A stretch of 14,135 nt of DNA from Bdellovibrionales bacterium (lineage in GTDB: Bacteria > Bdellovibrionota > Bdellovibrionia > Bdellovibrionales > UBA1609): NCBI GenBank assembly GCA_028279085.1, contig JANQSX010000208.1, positions 1 to 14,135 on the forward strand, in the 5' to 3' direction. Under the pieces are notes generated by a model. That model ran no database searches, was not told where the DNA came from, and saw nothing but the letters and a program-made list of their open reading frames with translations. Shown here piece by piece: positions 6,912-13,743 of this stretch; the stretch's first letter is position 1; every line of letters starts with the position of its first letter. Both the position numbers and the translations under genes were made by a program.

Positions 6912-7171
6912 TGTATAAAGTTGAATATCTGGAATCTGTTATTAAAGATGATATTCCAAAGCTACCAAAAGTAGAAAAAAGAAGAATCCAAAAAGCTATA
7001 GAAGAGCGTTTGATACAAAACCCTATCCGTTTCGGTAAGCCTTTGCGCTATAGCTTAAAAGGCTGCCGCCGGATGAGAATAGGGCATTATAGGGTTATCT
7101 TTAAAATAGAAACAAAAGTGATTCTCATTGTTAAAATTGGCCACCGAAAAGAAATTTATAAAACGAAATAA
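6911..7171 (+). CDS. RelE/ParE-superfamily toxin
   Basis: This protein of about 86 residues has the RelE core. An N-terminal strand YKVEYLESVIKDD is followed by a helix pair with LPKVEKRRIQKAIEERL, then NPIRFGKPLRYSLKGCRRMRIGHYRVIFKIE and a closing strand with VKIGHRKEIY. The strand pattern LKG-xxRMRIGHYRVIF and the terminal GHRKEIY are hallmarks of RelE-type mRNA interferases. The RelE/ParE split cannot be settled from sequence alone. GTG at 6911 overlaps the antitoxin stop (TAGTG) and has GGA 4 nt upstream; TTG at 6902 in the same frame would add three residues. The C-terminal basic and tyrosine residues are present, so it is probably functional. Confidence 0.85.
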   Translation: MYKVEYLESVIKDDIPKLPKVEKRRIQKAIEERLIQNPIRFGKPLRYSLKGCRRMRIGHYRVIFKIETKVILIVKIGHRKEIYKTK

Positions 7172-7342
7172 AGTTTTTAAATCAACAACACTAAAAGTGC
7201 TTAGAAACTGATACCTTCAAATTGTGAAGATAAAGGCACGGGCTGGTAGATAATTAAAGGCTTGTTTTATGGAAAAAAATTCTACAATAGTATAGAAAAA
7301 GGCTGAGAAATGAGCAAAATTAACCCAGCTTGATCGACAGAC

Positions 7343-7370
7343 TTAACATTCACCATACTATTGATATACT
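7343..7370 (+). promoter_or_regulatory. Predicted promoter of the secreted beta-helix protein
   Basis: TTAACA (7343-7348), a 16-bp spacer and TATACT (7365-7370) each match the consensus at five of six bases. Transcription would start near 7378, about 80 nt before the ATG at 7458. The rest of the gap 7172-7457 shows no gene or convincing terminator. Confidence 0.4.
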
Positions 7371-7457
7371 GCTACTGTAGAATATCAAAAAACATGAAGA
7401 TAGAAAAATTTAGATAAAAGCAGAAAATGAAAAAACCATAACTGTCCAGGAGGTGTC

Positions 7458-7997
7458 ATGAACCAAAGCTTTAAAGTTTTAATTTTTAGTATCAGTATTT
7501 TGTTTACAAGTACTGTCTATGCCAATCAAACAATTAAATATAAAGTACTAGGTGTTATAACTGAGATAACAACATTAGCCGGGTCGGAAACCACCACAAG
7601 CCGCATGCACCATCAGTTCACAGAACAAGCTCCCTGTAATGGAGCCAAAGGTCATTACCACCCTAACGGAGGCGGCTTTGTCGCTGATACAGCGACGGTT
7701 GCTGAAACAGTTGTCTTAGAAGAAAGTGTGGAGGTGTGTGACAAAGCTACAATCAAAGATGATGTGACAGTCAGTGGATATACTATAGTTGATGGTTCAT
7801 CCCATATCTCCGGTCAAGTACAAATTGATCACGCTCATGTCACTGACAATGCTGAAATTTCCGGACAGGTTACAGTTTCCATGGTCGGTGTGGGTTGCGA
7901 TGTAAAAATATCCGGTGACACTACTGAAATTTACGGCACTCAAGCCTGGATCCCCTGTGGCAGGACAATTACATCAGGAACATGGAGTTTTGAATAA
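7458..7997 (+). CDS. Secreted protein with left-handed beta-helix-like repeats
   Basis: This 179-residue protein begins with a Sec signal peptide: a lysine, a hydrophobic core IFSISILFTS and a VYA cleavage site at residue 22. After a short N-terminal part with HYHPNGGG, residues about 75-150 form imperfect hexapeptide-like repeats rich in V, I, G, A and D (ADTATV, AETVVL, DKATIK, DDVTVSG, DNAEISGQV). This is the pattern of left-handed parallel beta helices found in acetyltransferases and related carriers. Four cysteines remain after cleavage and could form disulfides. No catalytic signature is evident, so a structural or carbohydrate-binding role is as likely as an enzyme. A strong AGGAGGT (7448-7454) lies close to the ATG. 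It stands alone, in the opposite direction to the next gene. Confidence 0.65.
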   Translation: MNQSFKVLIFSISILFTSTVYANQTIKYKVLGVITEITTLAGSETTTSRMHHQFTEQAPCNGAKGHYHPNGGGFVADTATVAETVVLEESVEVCDKATIKDDVTVSGYTIVDGSSHISGQVQIDHAHVTDNAEISGQVTVSMVGVGCDVKISGDTTEIYGTQAWIPCGRTITSGTWSFE

Positions 7998-8166
7998 GCC
8001 CTACATGACGATTACAAAAAGTTGAAATAAGTTGTTTTCTTAGGGAGAGTCCGCCCTATCGCAAATTGTTTGTCTGAAATTTTGAGTTTGATCCTGAATT
8101 GAGCAATGGACATTTACATATAGTCAATTGGGGACCAAAATAATTATAAATTAGAGACATAATTTT

Positions 8167-9315
8167 TTATATGGAACTATAAACCTCCATAAAATCATCC
8201 ACCATTTTTGGAACCTCTTCAACCCCTTCTCTACCATCTCTTATATACAAAGAAGGCATTTCATCCAGTAGATGAGATTTGATCATTAATGGGTATGACG
8301 GCAAAGTTTCAGCTTTTTCATAAACAAGAAACCAATAAATAAATTCCATTTGTTTTCTTTTCTCCGGAGAAAGATTTTTAATCTGTTCCCTTACTTTTCT
8401 CATTTTTTCATAAAAGGCATAATCAGTTCTGTTTTTTGCATCTAAGATTTTCCTAATATGAAATAGATCATGATTAAAAAGATTAAGAGAATCCCCAAAG
8501 ACGCCATCATATTTATTTTCCTGCTTATTACTAAGACCAAGAATATAAATATCCGCTTCTATTCCTTCACTGATAGTTATAAACCCTACTATTCCTTTTG
8601 TTGTTGGTAATAGAATGATTCCAGGGAATTGTCTTATAATACTTTCAAGAGATGCGCCCACTTTAATAGCACCACCACTAAGTGCTGCCGCTAACAACCC
8701 GTTAAACTGTATCCATTTTTCATAGGTAACACTTTGTTCTTTTATAGCTGTTTCTCCGTATCCTCTCAAAAGTTCTAATCTCCTTCTTTGCCGGAAATCT
8801 ACAGCCCCATCTTTCATAAACCGAATACGCTCTTTTATTTTATTCGCAAAATAATCAATATGAGTTGTGTAAGGATTCACCTCCAACTCTCTTAATCGCT
8901 GAGCGACAGCGATCATTTCATTCATCTCATCTATTCCTCTTATGTACTCCGAATTAAAGCCTTGCTCCTTAAGTGTTCTTTCTTCCCTGATCCTCTGTGG
9001 TATTTTTAACTCCCCTTCAATCAATCTGTTTTGTATTGGCCTCGATCCCCACTCCCTAAGTTCCGCTTCTATTCCTTCACTGGTATTATGTTCATGCTCT
9101 GTAATTTCCCTTTTTTTTCCCGGTTCGGTGGCCACATTATCAACAGTTGTAACAGAATCCACCACCGGTTTTTTACTGTTCTTTCGAATATTAAATAAAG
9201 AATAAAAAGCCTTTTTACATGTTCCTAACGGAGAAGCCTGTCCTTCTAAAGAGAAGGCCGGAGAGCTATGAAGTAAAAAAACAAAGACAGTCAGATAAAA
9301 AACTTTTGAGAACAT
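8167..9315 (-). CDS. Secreted hypothetical protein, unrecognised family
   Basis: This 382-residue protein starts at an ATG with AGGG 7 nt upstream. It has a clear signal peptide (VFYLTVFVFLLHSSPAFS, probable cleavage near residue 22-24), so the mature part is periplasmic, extracellular or surface-associated. A charged, probably helical stretch (residues 80-190) is followed by a small-residue-rich hydrophobic segment near 205-222 (LLAAALSGGAIKVG) and by FPGIILLPTTKGIVGFITI, possible membrane-contacting segments. The C-terminal third is helical and has LFNHDLFHIRK. I recognise no domain. The sequence SEGIEA occurs twice, 170 residues apart, and is encoded by an identical 21-bp DNA stretch. The gene is divergent from the metallopeptidase-like gene. 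Confidence 0.75.
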   Translation of the reverse strand: MFSKVFYLTVFVFLLHSSPAFSLEGQASPLGTCKKAFYSLFNIRKNSKKPVVDSVTTVDNVATEPGKKREITEHEHNTSEGIEAELREWGSRPIQNRLIEGELKIPQRIREERTLKEQGFNSEYIRGIDEMNEMIAVAQRLRELEVNPYTTHIDYFANKIKERIRFMKDGAVDFRQRRRLELLRGYGETAIKEQSVTYEKWIQFNGLLAAALSGGAIKVGASLESIIRQFPGIILLPTTKGIVGFITISEGIEADIYILGLSNKQENKYDGVFGDSLNLFNHDLFHIRKILDAKNRTDYAFYEKMRKVREQIKNLSPEKRKQMEFIYWFLVYEKAETLPSYPLMIKSHLLDEMPSLYIRDGREGVEEVPKMVDDFMEVYSSI

Positions 9316-9411
9316 AAAACATCCCTTTTTGCACCTTTTTATAGAGGAAAAAATTTGAAAAAACCATCCTTAAACCATGAATAAATAAAAAAATATAAGA
9401 GACAATACAAA

Positions 9412-9448
9412 GAAGCTGTTCAAAAATGAGAGACAGCGGCTTTTTTTT
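9412..9448 (+). terminator. Terminator-like hairpin with T-run, no obvious upstream gene
   Basis: GCTGT (9415-9419) can pair with ACAGC (9433-9437) around a loop of 13 bases, and eight T residues follow at 9441-9448 on the plus strand. It lies between two divergent genes, so neither would use it. A short plus-strand RNA starting left of it is one explanation; chance in AT-rich DNA is another. Confidence 0.35.
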
Positions 9449-9513
9449 AATAATTCGATAAAATTTTCAGGACTATAGTGTAATTTAAATTCTTATTTTT
9501 AAAAGAGTCTATA

Positions 9514-9519
9514 TATAAT
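9514..9519 (+). promoter_or_regulatory. Perfect TATAAT box 7 nt before the metallopeptidase-like start
   Basis: TATAAT at 9514-9519 is followed by seven bases and then the GTG at 9527, so the transcript would begin at or next to the start codon. The -35 region is poor (TTCTTA at 9490-9495, 18-bp spacing). The layout matches that at the abiEi start. Confidence 0.45.
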
Positions 9520-9526
9520 AGATTTT

Positions 9527-11416
9527 GTGATTTATTTGTCTTTCTTTCTTTTTTTTCTTTCCTCTATTTACGAAGCCGGTGCAAAACCACAAACAAACAT
9601 TCATCCGACAACAAAAGAAATCCTTGAAAACATAAATCAGTTCAATCAGCAAAAACCCCAAGACAAACAATGCCAACACTGTCTGCGATTTTCAGGAGTA
9701 AAGCAGAGGCCACAACCGGAAAATGAACTTCTTCAACAATGTGCCGTTGATCTTTGCGGACCTGCCAGAGAAAACCTAATGTATGTACTAAATAATGACA
9801 CTTTTAATAAAGAAGATATAGATCCGGAAATAGCAAAACGCTTTAGTGAAACTATCCAGCCTGCTATTGAAAAAGCTCTTCAAGAGGAACGAGAGTACAA
9901 CAAGAGTGCGTTAAAGCTTCTCCAGGATAAGCTAAACCCCGAACCAAATATCACCCCTCAGGAATGGGATGAACTGGCTGAAGCCTTATCCCTGCAAATC
10001 ATGATGGATAATTCAGCAGCAATAATGTCCACAGGTTTTACAAATACAAGCAGTGGTATAACCTCCTTCAATATTGATAATTATCCCTCAGAAACAGCTC
10101 GTAACGGTGATACTTCCTATAGAGCACATAAAGCCAAAATAATGTCCACTTCTGTAAGTGCGGCCCTTTTTCAATTGTCTTCACCTTCCCTTGACAGGCA
10201 AAGAGACTTACTAAGAGAACGATATCAGGATTTTTTACAAGATTACCAAAATAATAAAACAAAATTCACAAAAGAGGAAAGACAAACAATAGCTCAACTA
10301 GGTAAAGCCTTAAAAAGCAAAAACCTAAATGGTTTGTCCTTTGCTGATAACCTGGATCGTTTAATTAAAAAAAGTAAAGACATTTTTTTCTGTATAGATG
10401 CTGATTGTAAAAAATGGGTGTTAGATGCATTAGCTTCTTTACATCAGAACTTAAAAGAGAGTACATCAGAAAGCGGCCACGCACAACGCCTCACCCAACA
10501 ACTCAATCACTGTCAATCTGTCTACAACATGAGCACTCAAAACGCACAACAAGTAAAACGATATAGGCAGAACTTTAATCAATATATAGATCAATTTATA
10601 AGCAAAACCTTTGCCAACTATAGTGTTGCAACACGACGCTCTTATAAAGGTTATATGAGAACTATTAATTTTGAGCTTCCTTCAGAACAAGGTATTGAAG
10701 AACAACTGACAAATGAGATCAGAGTAGAAGCCTCTCACATGACAGCACATTCTGACAATACAATAGCTGATTTTATACAAAATAGAGAGCGTTTTACAGA
10801 TAGCCATTCTCTATGTCCGTCATTTATGAAAATCTCGGATAGTGGTGATTATTTTGAACGCATGACAAACACAGTAGGTATATCTAATTTCAGTTGTCAT
10901 TTTCATGATCATGGAAAACAAACTTTAGCTCATGAACTAGCTCATACTCTCAGTCATTGGTTTGGTCAATATAAACAAGATCTTGGTAAGTCAAGGAAAC
11001 CTAGTAGAAGAAGCTATAGGCAATATATGAAATTGAGAAGATGCGCTAATAAACGATATAAAACAACTGATAAATCCAAAACAAAAATTTATGTGGGATT
11101 TGGTCACAACAATGATCAATTTAGAACAGAAGAGGACATGGCTGATCTGATTACTCATCAAGTTTTCCAGGAAGAACCAACATTATCTCAATGCTCTCTT
11201 CTCTCATCCAGTAATGGTGTAAAATACGATTTTCCCGACATACTTTATCCACCAGTGCAAAAGAATTTACAAGTCATACCGGATCCTCATTCAACACCCC
11301 TTCTTAGAGCAATAACAGAAGCGATCCACAAAAGAAAAACACTATCTCCCGCCTGCCAACAGGTTGTAGATACATACAGCGACAGAATTAACTTTGAACC
11401 CTGTTTTGAAAAATAA
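9527..11416 (+). CDS. Secreted zinc-metallopeptidase-like protein
   Basis: This 629-residue protein has a signal peptide (YLSFFLFFLSSIYEAGA, likely cleavage near residue 18-20). A long, charged, probably helical region fills residues 60-400, with several scattered cysteines. A zinc-binding HELAH motif is at 469-473 in the context KQTLAHELAHTLSHW. About 65 residues later comes EDMAD (536-540), resembling the ExxAD third-ligand motif of M13 (neprilysin-like) gluzincins. The remaining sequence does not look like M13, so this could be a distant or separate family of secreted peptidase. A substrate cannot be inferred. The start is uncertain: GTG at 9527 has no ribosome binding site but lies 7 nt after TATAAT, and TTG at 9536 is also in frame. 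It converges on the lipoprotein gene at 11465. Confidence 0.75.
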   Translation: MIYLSFFLFFLSSIYEAGAKPQTNIHPTTKEILENINQFNQQKPQDKQCQHCLRFSGVKQRPQPENELLQQCAVDLCGPARENLMYVLNNDTFNKEDIDPEIAKRFSETIQPAIEKALQEEREYNKSALKLLQDKLNPEPNITPQEWDELAEALSLQIMMDNSAAIMSTGFTNTSSGITSFNIDNYPSETARNGDTSYRAHKAKIMSTSVSAALFQLSSPSLDRQRDLLRERYQDFLQDYQNNKTKFTKEERQTIAQLGKALKSKNLNGLSFADNLDRLIKKSKDIFFCIDADCKKWVLDALASLHQNLKESTSESGHAQRLTQQLNHCQSVYNMSTQNAQQVKRYRQNFNQYIDQFISKTFANYSVATRRSYKGYMRTINFELPSEQGIEEQLTNEIRVEASHMTAHSDNTIADFIQNRERFTDSHSLCPSFMKISDSGDYFERMTNTVGISNFSCHFHDHGKQTLAHELAHTLSHWFGQYKQDLGKSRKPSRRSYRQYMKLRRCANKRYKTTDKSKTKIYVGFGHNNDQFRTEEDMADLITHQVFQEEPTLSQCSLLSSSNGVKYDFPDILYPPVQKNLQVIPDPHSTPLLRAITEAIHKRKTLSPACQQVVDTYSDRINFEPCFEK

Positions 11417-11464
11417 TCGGGTTCTTTGAATACTGTATGTTAATCATTAAAAAACGAACTCTAT

Positions 11465-11947
11465 TTATTTTTTATGAGCGCTACGCCTAGCTACTTCAAC
11501 CATAACTTTTGAGTAAATATTCCTGTAAAGTTTAGGATCTAAAATTTCACGCCCCCGTGATCCACCCATGCTGTAAGCATCAACCTTTTGAATAATAACA
11601 CGAGATTCAACATGATTTTTTCGCACTTCCTCCAGGTTGACGGAAACCTCAAACGTTGAACCGGTATGATAATTTTGTTGTCCTGCTATGGCAGCAAGCA
11701 CCACCATGCCTGTTGAGGAAGCTTTTGAAGCATGGGCAACTATTAGTCCCCCCTGCATATCCTGATTCTTAATTATATACCCTTCATCCTGCAAAACTGA
11801 TTTAAATGCTCTAAATACATTATTGTATGAATGCTCAAAATGTTTGACTTGTAAAGATCTTCTTTGTTGTGGAGATAGTTGTACTGTCGCACAACCTGTC
11901 GCGACCACTGCTAACAAAAATAAAAAAGGAACTATTAACATTTTCAT
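11465..11947 (-). CDS. Small outer-membrane-type lipoprotein, function unknown
   Basis: This 160-residue protein has a lipoprotein signal peptide (MKMLIVPFLFLLAVVATGC) with cysteine 19 as the lipidation site. The mature part reads SYNNVFRAFKSVLQDEGYIIKNQDMQGGLIVA, a helix then a strand pair with the feel of small alpha/beta periplasmic domains (the BamC type is one comparison), followed by a polar domain. No exact family is claimed. An AAAGGAGGGG site lies 7 nt before the ATG. It follows the BamE-like gene by 39 bp on the same strand and probably shares its transcript. The residue after the cysteine is alanine, so nothing suggests inner-membrane retention. Confidence 0.75.
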   Translation of the reverse strand: MKMLIVPFLFLLAVVATGCATVQLSPQQRRSLQVKHFEHSYNNVFRAFKSVLQDEGYIIKNQDMQGGLIVAHASKASSTGMVVLAAIAGQQNYHTGSTFEVSVNLEEVRKNHVESRVIIQKVDAYSMGGSRGREILDPKLYRNIYSKVMVEVARRSAHKK

Positions 11948-11986
11948 ACATACCCCTCCTTTAAATTATTATTTCAAAATATCCCA

Positions 11987-12370
11987 CTAAAACTGAGAGC
12001 TGATGACAGAATAATCTTTTACAATATCCTGGTTATTAAAAGTAATAATTAAATCAAAACTATTAGATGAAGCGGAAGAAAAAGCCTTTGCACCACCAAA
12101 AAACAACAAACCACCACCAAATCCACCGGATTCTGAATCAAAAGACTGACGACTGTAAGTCCATACTTCTTCGCCGTCTCTATTTTTTGCAATGATATTT
12201 GGTGAACCTATTGTTTTTACAATTTCCACTTTTGAAGTAACTCCTTTTTTTATTGTTGTACTTACCACCCCTGGAGTTAAGTTTGATTTTTGAGGTATCT
12301 GTGTAGTAGTACAAGAAGCCATTACAAAAAGGGCAGCAATAAAAACAACTATATTCCTGATATTCTTCAT
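11987..12370 (-). CDS. BamE/SmpA-OmlA-like small lipoprotein
   Basis: This 127-residue lipoprotein has a signal sequence MKNIRNIVVFIAALFVMASC with lipidation at cysteine 20. Residues about 35-75 carry the BamE-type pattern: IKKGVTSKVEIVKTIGSPNIIAK followed by DGEEVWTYSR, a helix-turn with G.T...V...LG.P and then a VW.Y strand. A glycine- and serine-rich loop (GGFGGGLLFFGG) precedes the final FDLIITFNNQDIVKDYSV strands. True BamE works in the outer-membrane protein assembly machine, but many stand-alone relatives exist, so no symbol is given. Start choice: the ATG at 12370 has AGGGAGGT with a 5-nt spacer. The frame extends to 12424, but there the start would be the TTG of the -35 box. It is first gene of a two-gene operon. 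Confidence 0.8.
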   Translation of the reverse strand: MKNIRNIVVFIAALFVMASCTTTQIPQKSNLTPGVVSTTIKKGVTSKVEIVKTIGSPNIIAKNRDGEEVWTYSRQSFDSESGGFGGGLLFFGGAKAFSSASSNSFDLIITFNNQDIVKDYSVISSQF

Positions 12371-12394
12371 AAAATACCTCCCTAAATTTAAACT

Positions 12395-12420
12395 CAGTAT
12401 CTTAACAAAGTAAGATACTG
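12395..12420. promoter_or_regulatory. Perfect 10-bp inverted repeat at the lipoprotein operon promoter
   Basis: CAGTATCTTA (12395-12404) and TAAGATACTG (12411-12420) are exact reverse complements around a 6-bp centre. They cover the -10 box and the end of the -35 box of the promoter at 12396-12424, as a repressor operator would. The sequence could also fold as RNA, but transcription should start to its left, so a DNA site is favoured. Confidence 0.6.
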
Positions 12421-12424
12421 TCAA
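12396..12424 (-). promoter_or_regulatory. Predicted promoter of the two-gene lipoprotein operon
   Basis: On the minus strand there is a perfect TTGACA (12424-12419), a 17-bp spacer and GATACT (12401-12396), four of six consensus bases. Transcription would start near 12389, leaving about 19 nt of leader that contains the AGGGAGGT ribosome binding site. Confidence 0.6.
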
Positions 12425-12448
12425 TTGTTTTAACTTATTTTATTGTTA

Positions 12449-12466
12449 TTCCGGCAAAGGCCGGAA
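12449..12466 (-). terminator. GC-rich hairpin downstream of the cysteine-rich gene
   Basis: TTCCGGC (12449-12455) and GCCGGAA (12460-12466) form a perfect 7-bp stem with a 4-base loop, 14 bp past the stop of the gene ending at 12481. The minus strand continues into TAACAATAAAATAAG, AT-rich but without a real T-run. It probably works as a weak terminator or RNA-stabilising stem; a REP-like repeat is an alternative. Confidence 0.5.
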
Positions 12467-12480
12467 GGATGGATAATAGC

Positions 12481-13506
12481 CTAATACGCAGTACAACCGG
12501 AAAAATTAAAATCGGTACATAAATTATTTACTTCTCTTATATTTAGATTGTACTCGGATTCCTTTTTTTTAGGTCCACAATGCACAATAACATAATTATC
12601 CGAACACGCATCCTCATCTTTTTCAAAAACTCTCTGAACAGTTTGTGTATAATAGGAACAACCAGCAGGACAGTTCTGTTCTAAAGCGGGGTTACTGTGT
12701 GAAAACCAGCCATCACCAAGGAATAACTCTTTTGATAAATCACTGTAATCATCAAGAGATAAACACTCTTCATTAGCTTTATCAGCTGTAACAGCCCCTT
12801 TTTTATCCGCAGAACTACAAGAAACAAGAAGCGCACCTTTACACTCTCTAAAAGCCCTATTACAGTCGTCTTTACAACTATCCTCATCCATACCAATACA
12901 AGCTCTCTTACAAGCTTTGACATTAACACAGTAAGTTCGCTCTCTCTGACTACGGGACAGATTCGTGTTTTCACACATAAAAAACTCTTCCTCCTTCGGA
13001 TCATAACGAACCTCAAATGAACGAGGCGTTTTTCCTTCAATAGCCCTGTAATCCATACTATCGGACACCACATCAATAGTTTTATACTTTTTTGCACAAC
13101 TGCCTCTTTTCACCTCAGACGGGTAAGCGGTAACACTAACAGTGTATGGCATTTTTCCACTGTCTATTTGCTCTTCGTGAAAATCAGTTACTCTATCTTT
13201 TAAAGCTTGATTAGTGGCGGTAAGAACTTCCACTCCTCTCACAATATCTTTAGGATCATCGTTACTAGCAAAAAAATTTATATTAGCCAATTTCTTTAAA
13301 AGATCATCTTTTTGCACAGCCTCTTGCAAATCTGATGTAGCACAAGCTATTCTTTTTATATCTTTCATAAGATTATTGTCCGTACCAACACACATATTAG
13401 CTGCAAGTACATAAGCAGGTAAAAAAACCACACTACAAAATAAAAAAATACTTATATATTTAAGGTGCCGGAATAATAATCGGCTACTGATATACTTACA
13501 ATTCAT
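12481..13506 (-). CDS. Secreted cysteine-rich hypothetical protein
   Basis: This 341-residue protein has a signal peptide (YISIFLFCSVVFLPAYVLA, cleavage before ANMC). The mature chain holds 18 cysteines by my count, an even number suited to disulfide pairing in the periplasm or outside the cell. They cluster in KACKRACIG, DSCKDDCNRAFRECKG and QNCPAGCSYY. The N-terminal 90 residues are helical and nearly cysteine-free. I recognise no family. The ATG at 13506 is preferred; a GTG at 13515 is in frame, and neither has a clear ribosome binding site. A plausible promoter lies about 45 bp upstream, and a GC-rich hairpin follows the stop. Confidence 0.72.
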   Translation of the reverse strand: MNCKYISSRLLFRHLKYISIFLFCSVVFLPAYVLAANMCVGTDNNLMKDIKRIACATSDLQEAVQKDDLLKKLANINFFASNDDPKDIVRGVEVLTATNQALKDRVTDFHEEQIDSGKMPYTVSVTAYPSEVKRGSCAKKYKTIDVVSDSMDYRAIEGKTPRSFEVRYDPKEEEFFMCENTNLSRSQRERTYCVNVKACKRACIGMDEDSCKDDCNRAFRECKGALLVSCSSADKKGAVTADKANEECLSLDDYSDLSKELFLGDGWFSHSNPALEQNCPAGCSYYTQTVQRVFEKDEDACSDNYVIVHCGPKKKESEYNLNIREVNNLCTDFNFSGCTAY

Positions 13507-13548
13507 TGCAAACACTTTCTATCTGTTTCATTGTCGATAAGTCTTAAT

Positions 13549-13576
13549 ATTTTACTGAAAATACAAAAAATAACAA
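13549..13576 (-). promoter_or_regulatory. Predicted promoter of the cysteine-rich protein gene
   Basis: TTGTTA (13576-13571), a 16-bp spacer and TAAAAT (13554-13549) read on the minus strand, matching consensus at four and five bases. The leader to the ATG at 13506 would be about 36 nt. The surrounding DNA is very AT-rich, so chance matches are easy. Confidence 0.35.
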
Positions 13577-13743
13577 TATGCAAAATTAAAAAATATCAAA
13601 GGCAATAAGCGCGTTTTTCTGTGTGAAAATACGGATTTCTTTCTTATTTTTTACACAATTGTTCACACACATTACCTCATTCAAAAAATAAACTAACTAG
13701 CCCTAAGGCCTGATTCTATAAAAATAATGGTTACTGACAAATT

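Noticed and set aside
7279..7383. Imperfect inverted repeat (ATTCTACA...ATAGTAT and its reverse complement with a 14-base insert)
   Set aside because: It overlaps the predicted promoter and may be a binding site, but the arms are broken and far apart in AT-rich DNA, so chance is likely.
8942..9205. Plus-strand ORF opposite the secreted hypothetical gene
   Set aside because: It lies wholly antisense to a gene with a signal peptide and ribosome binding site, has a composition typical of a shadow frame, and shows no start signals.
10068..10262. Minus-strand ORF inside the metallopeptidase-like gene
   Set aside because: It is a shadow frame of the long secreted protein with no ribosome binding site and no recognisable feature.
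12681..13097. Second minus-strand ORF inside the cysteine-rich gene
   Set aside because: It is an alternative frame of 12481-13506 without a ribosome binding site or protein-like domain pattern.
13214..13414. Plus-strand ORF opposite the start of the cysteine-rich gene
   Set aside because: It is antisense to the signal peptide and helical domain of the real gene and has no start signals.
13620..13669. TGTGTGAA and TTCACACA inverted repeat upstream of the cysteine-rich gene
   Set aside because: The 8-bp arms are separated by 34 bases in AT-rich sequence and lie upstream of the predicted promoter; this is too weak to support a site.
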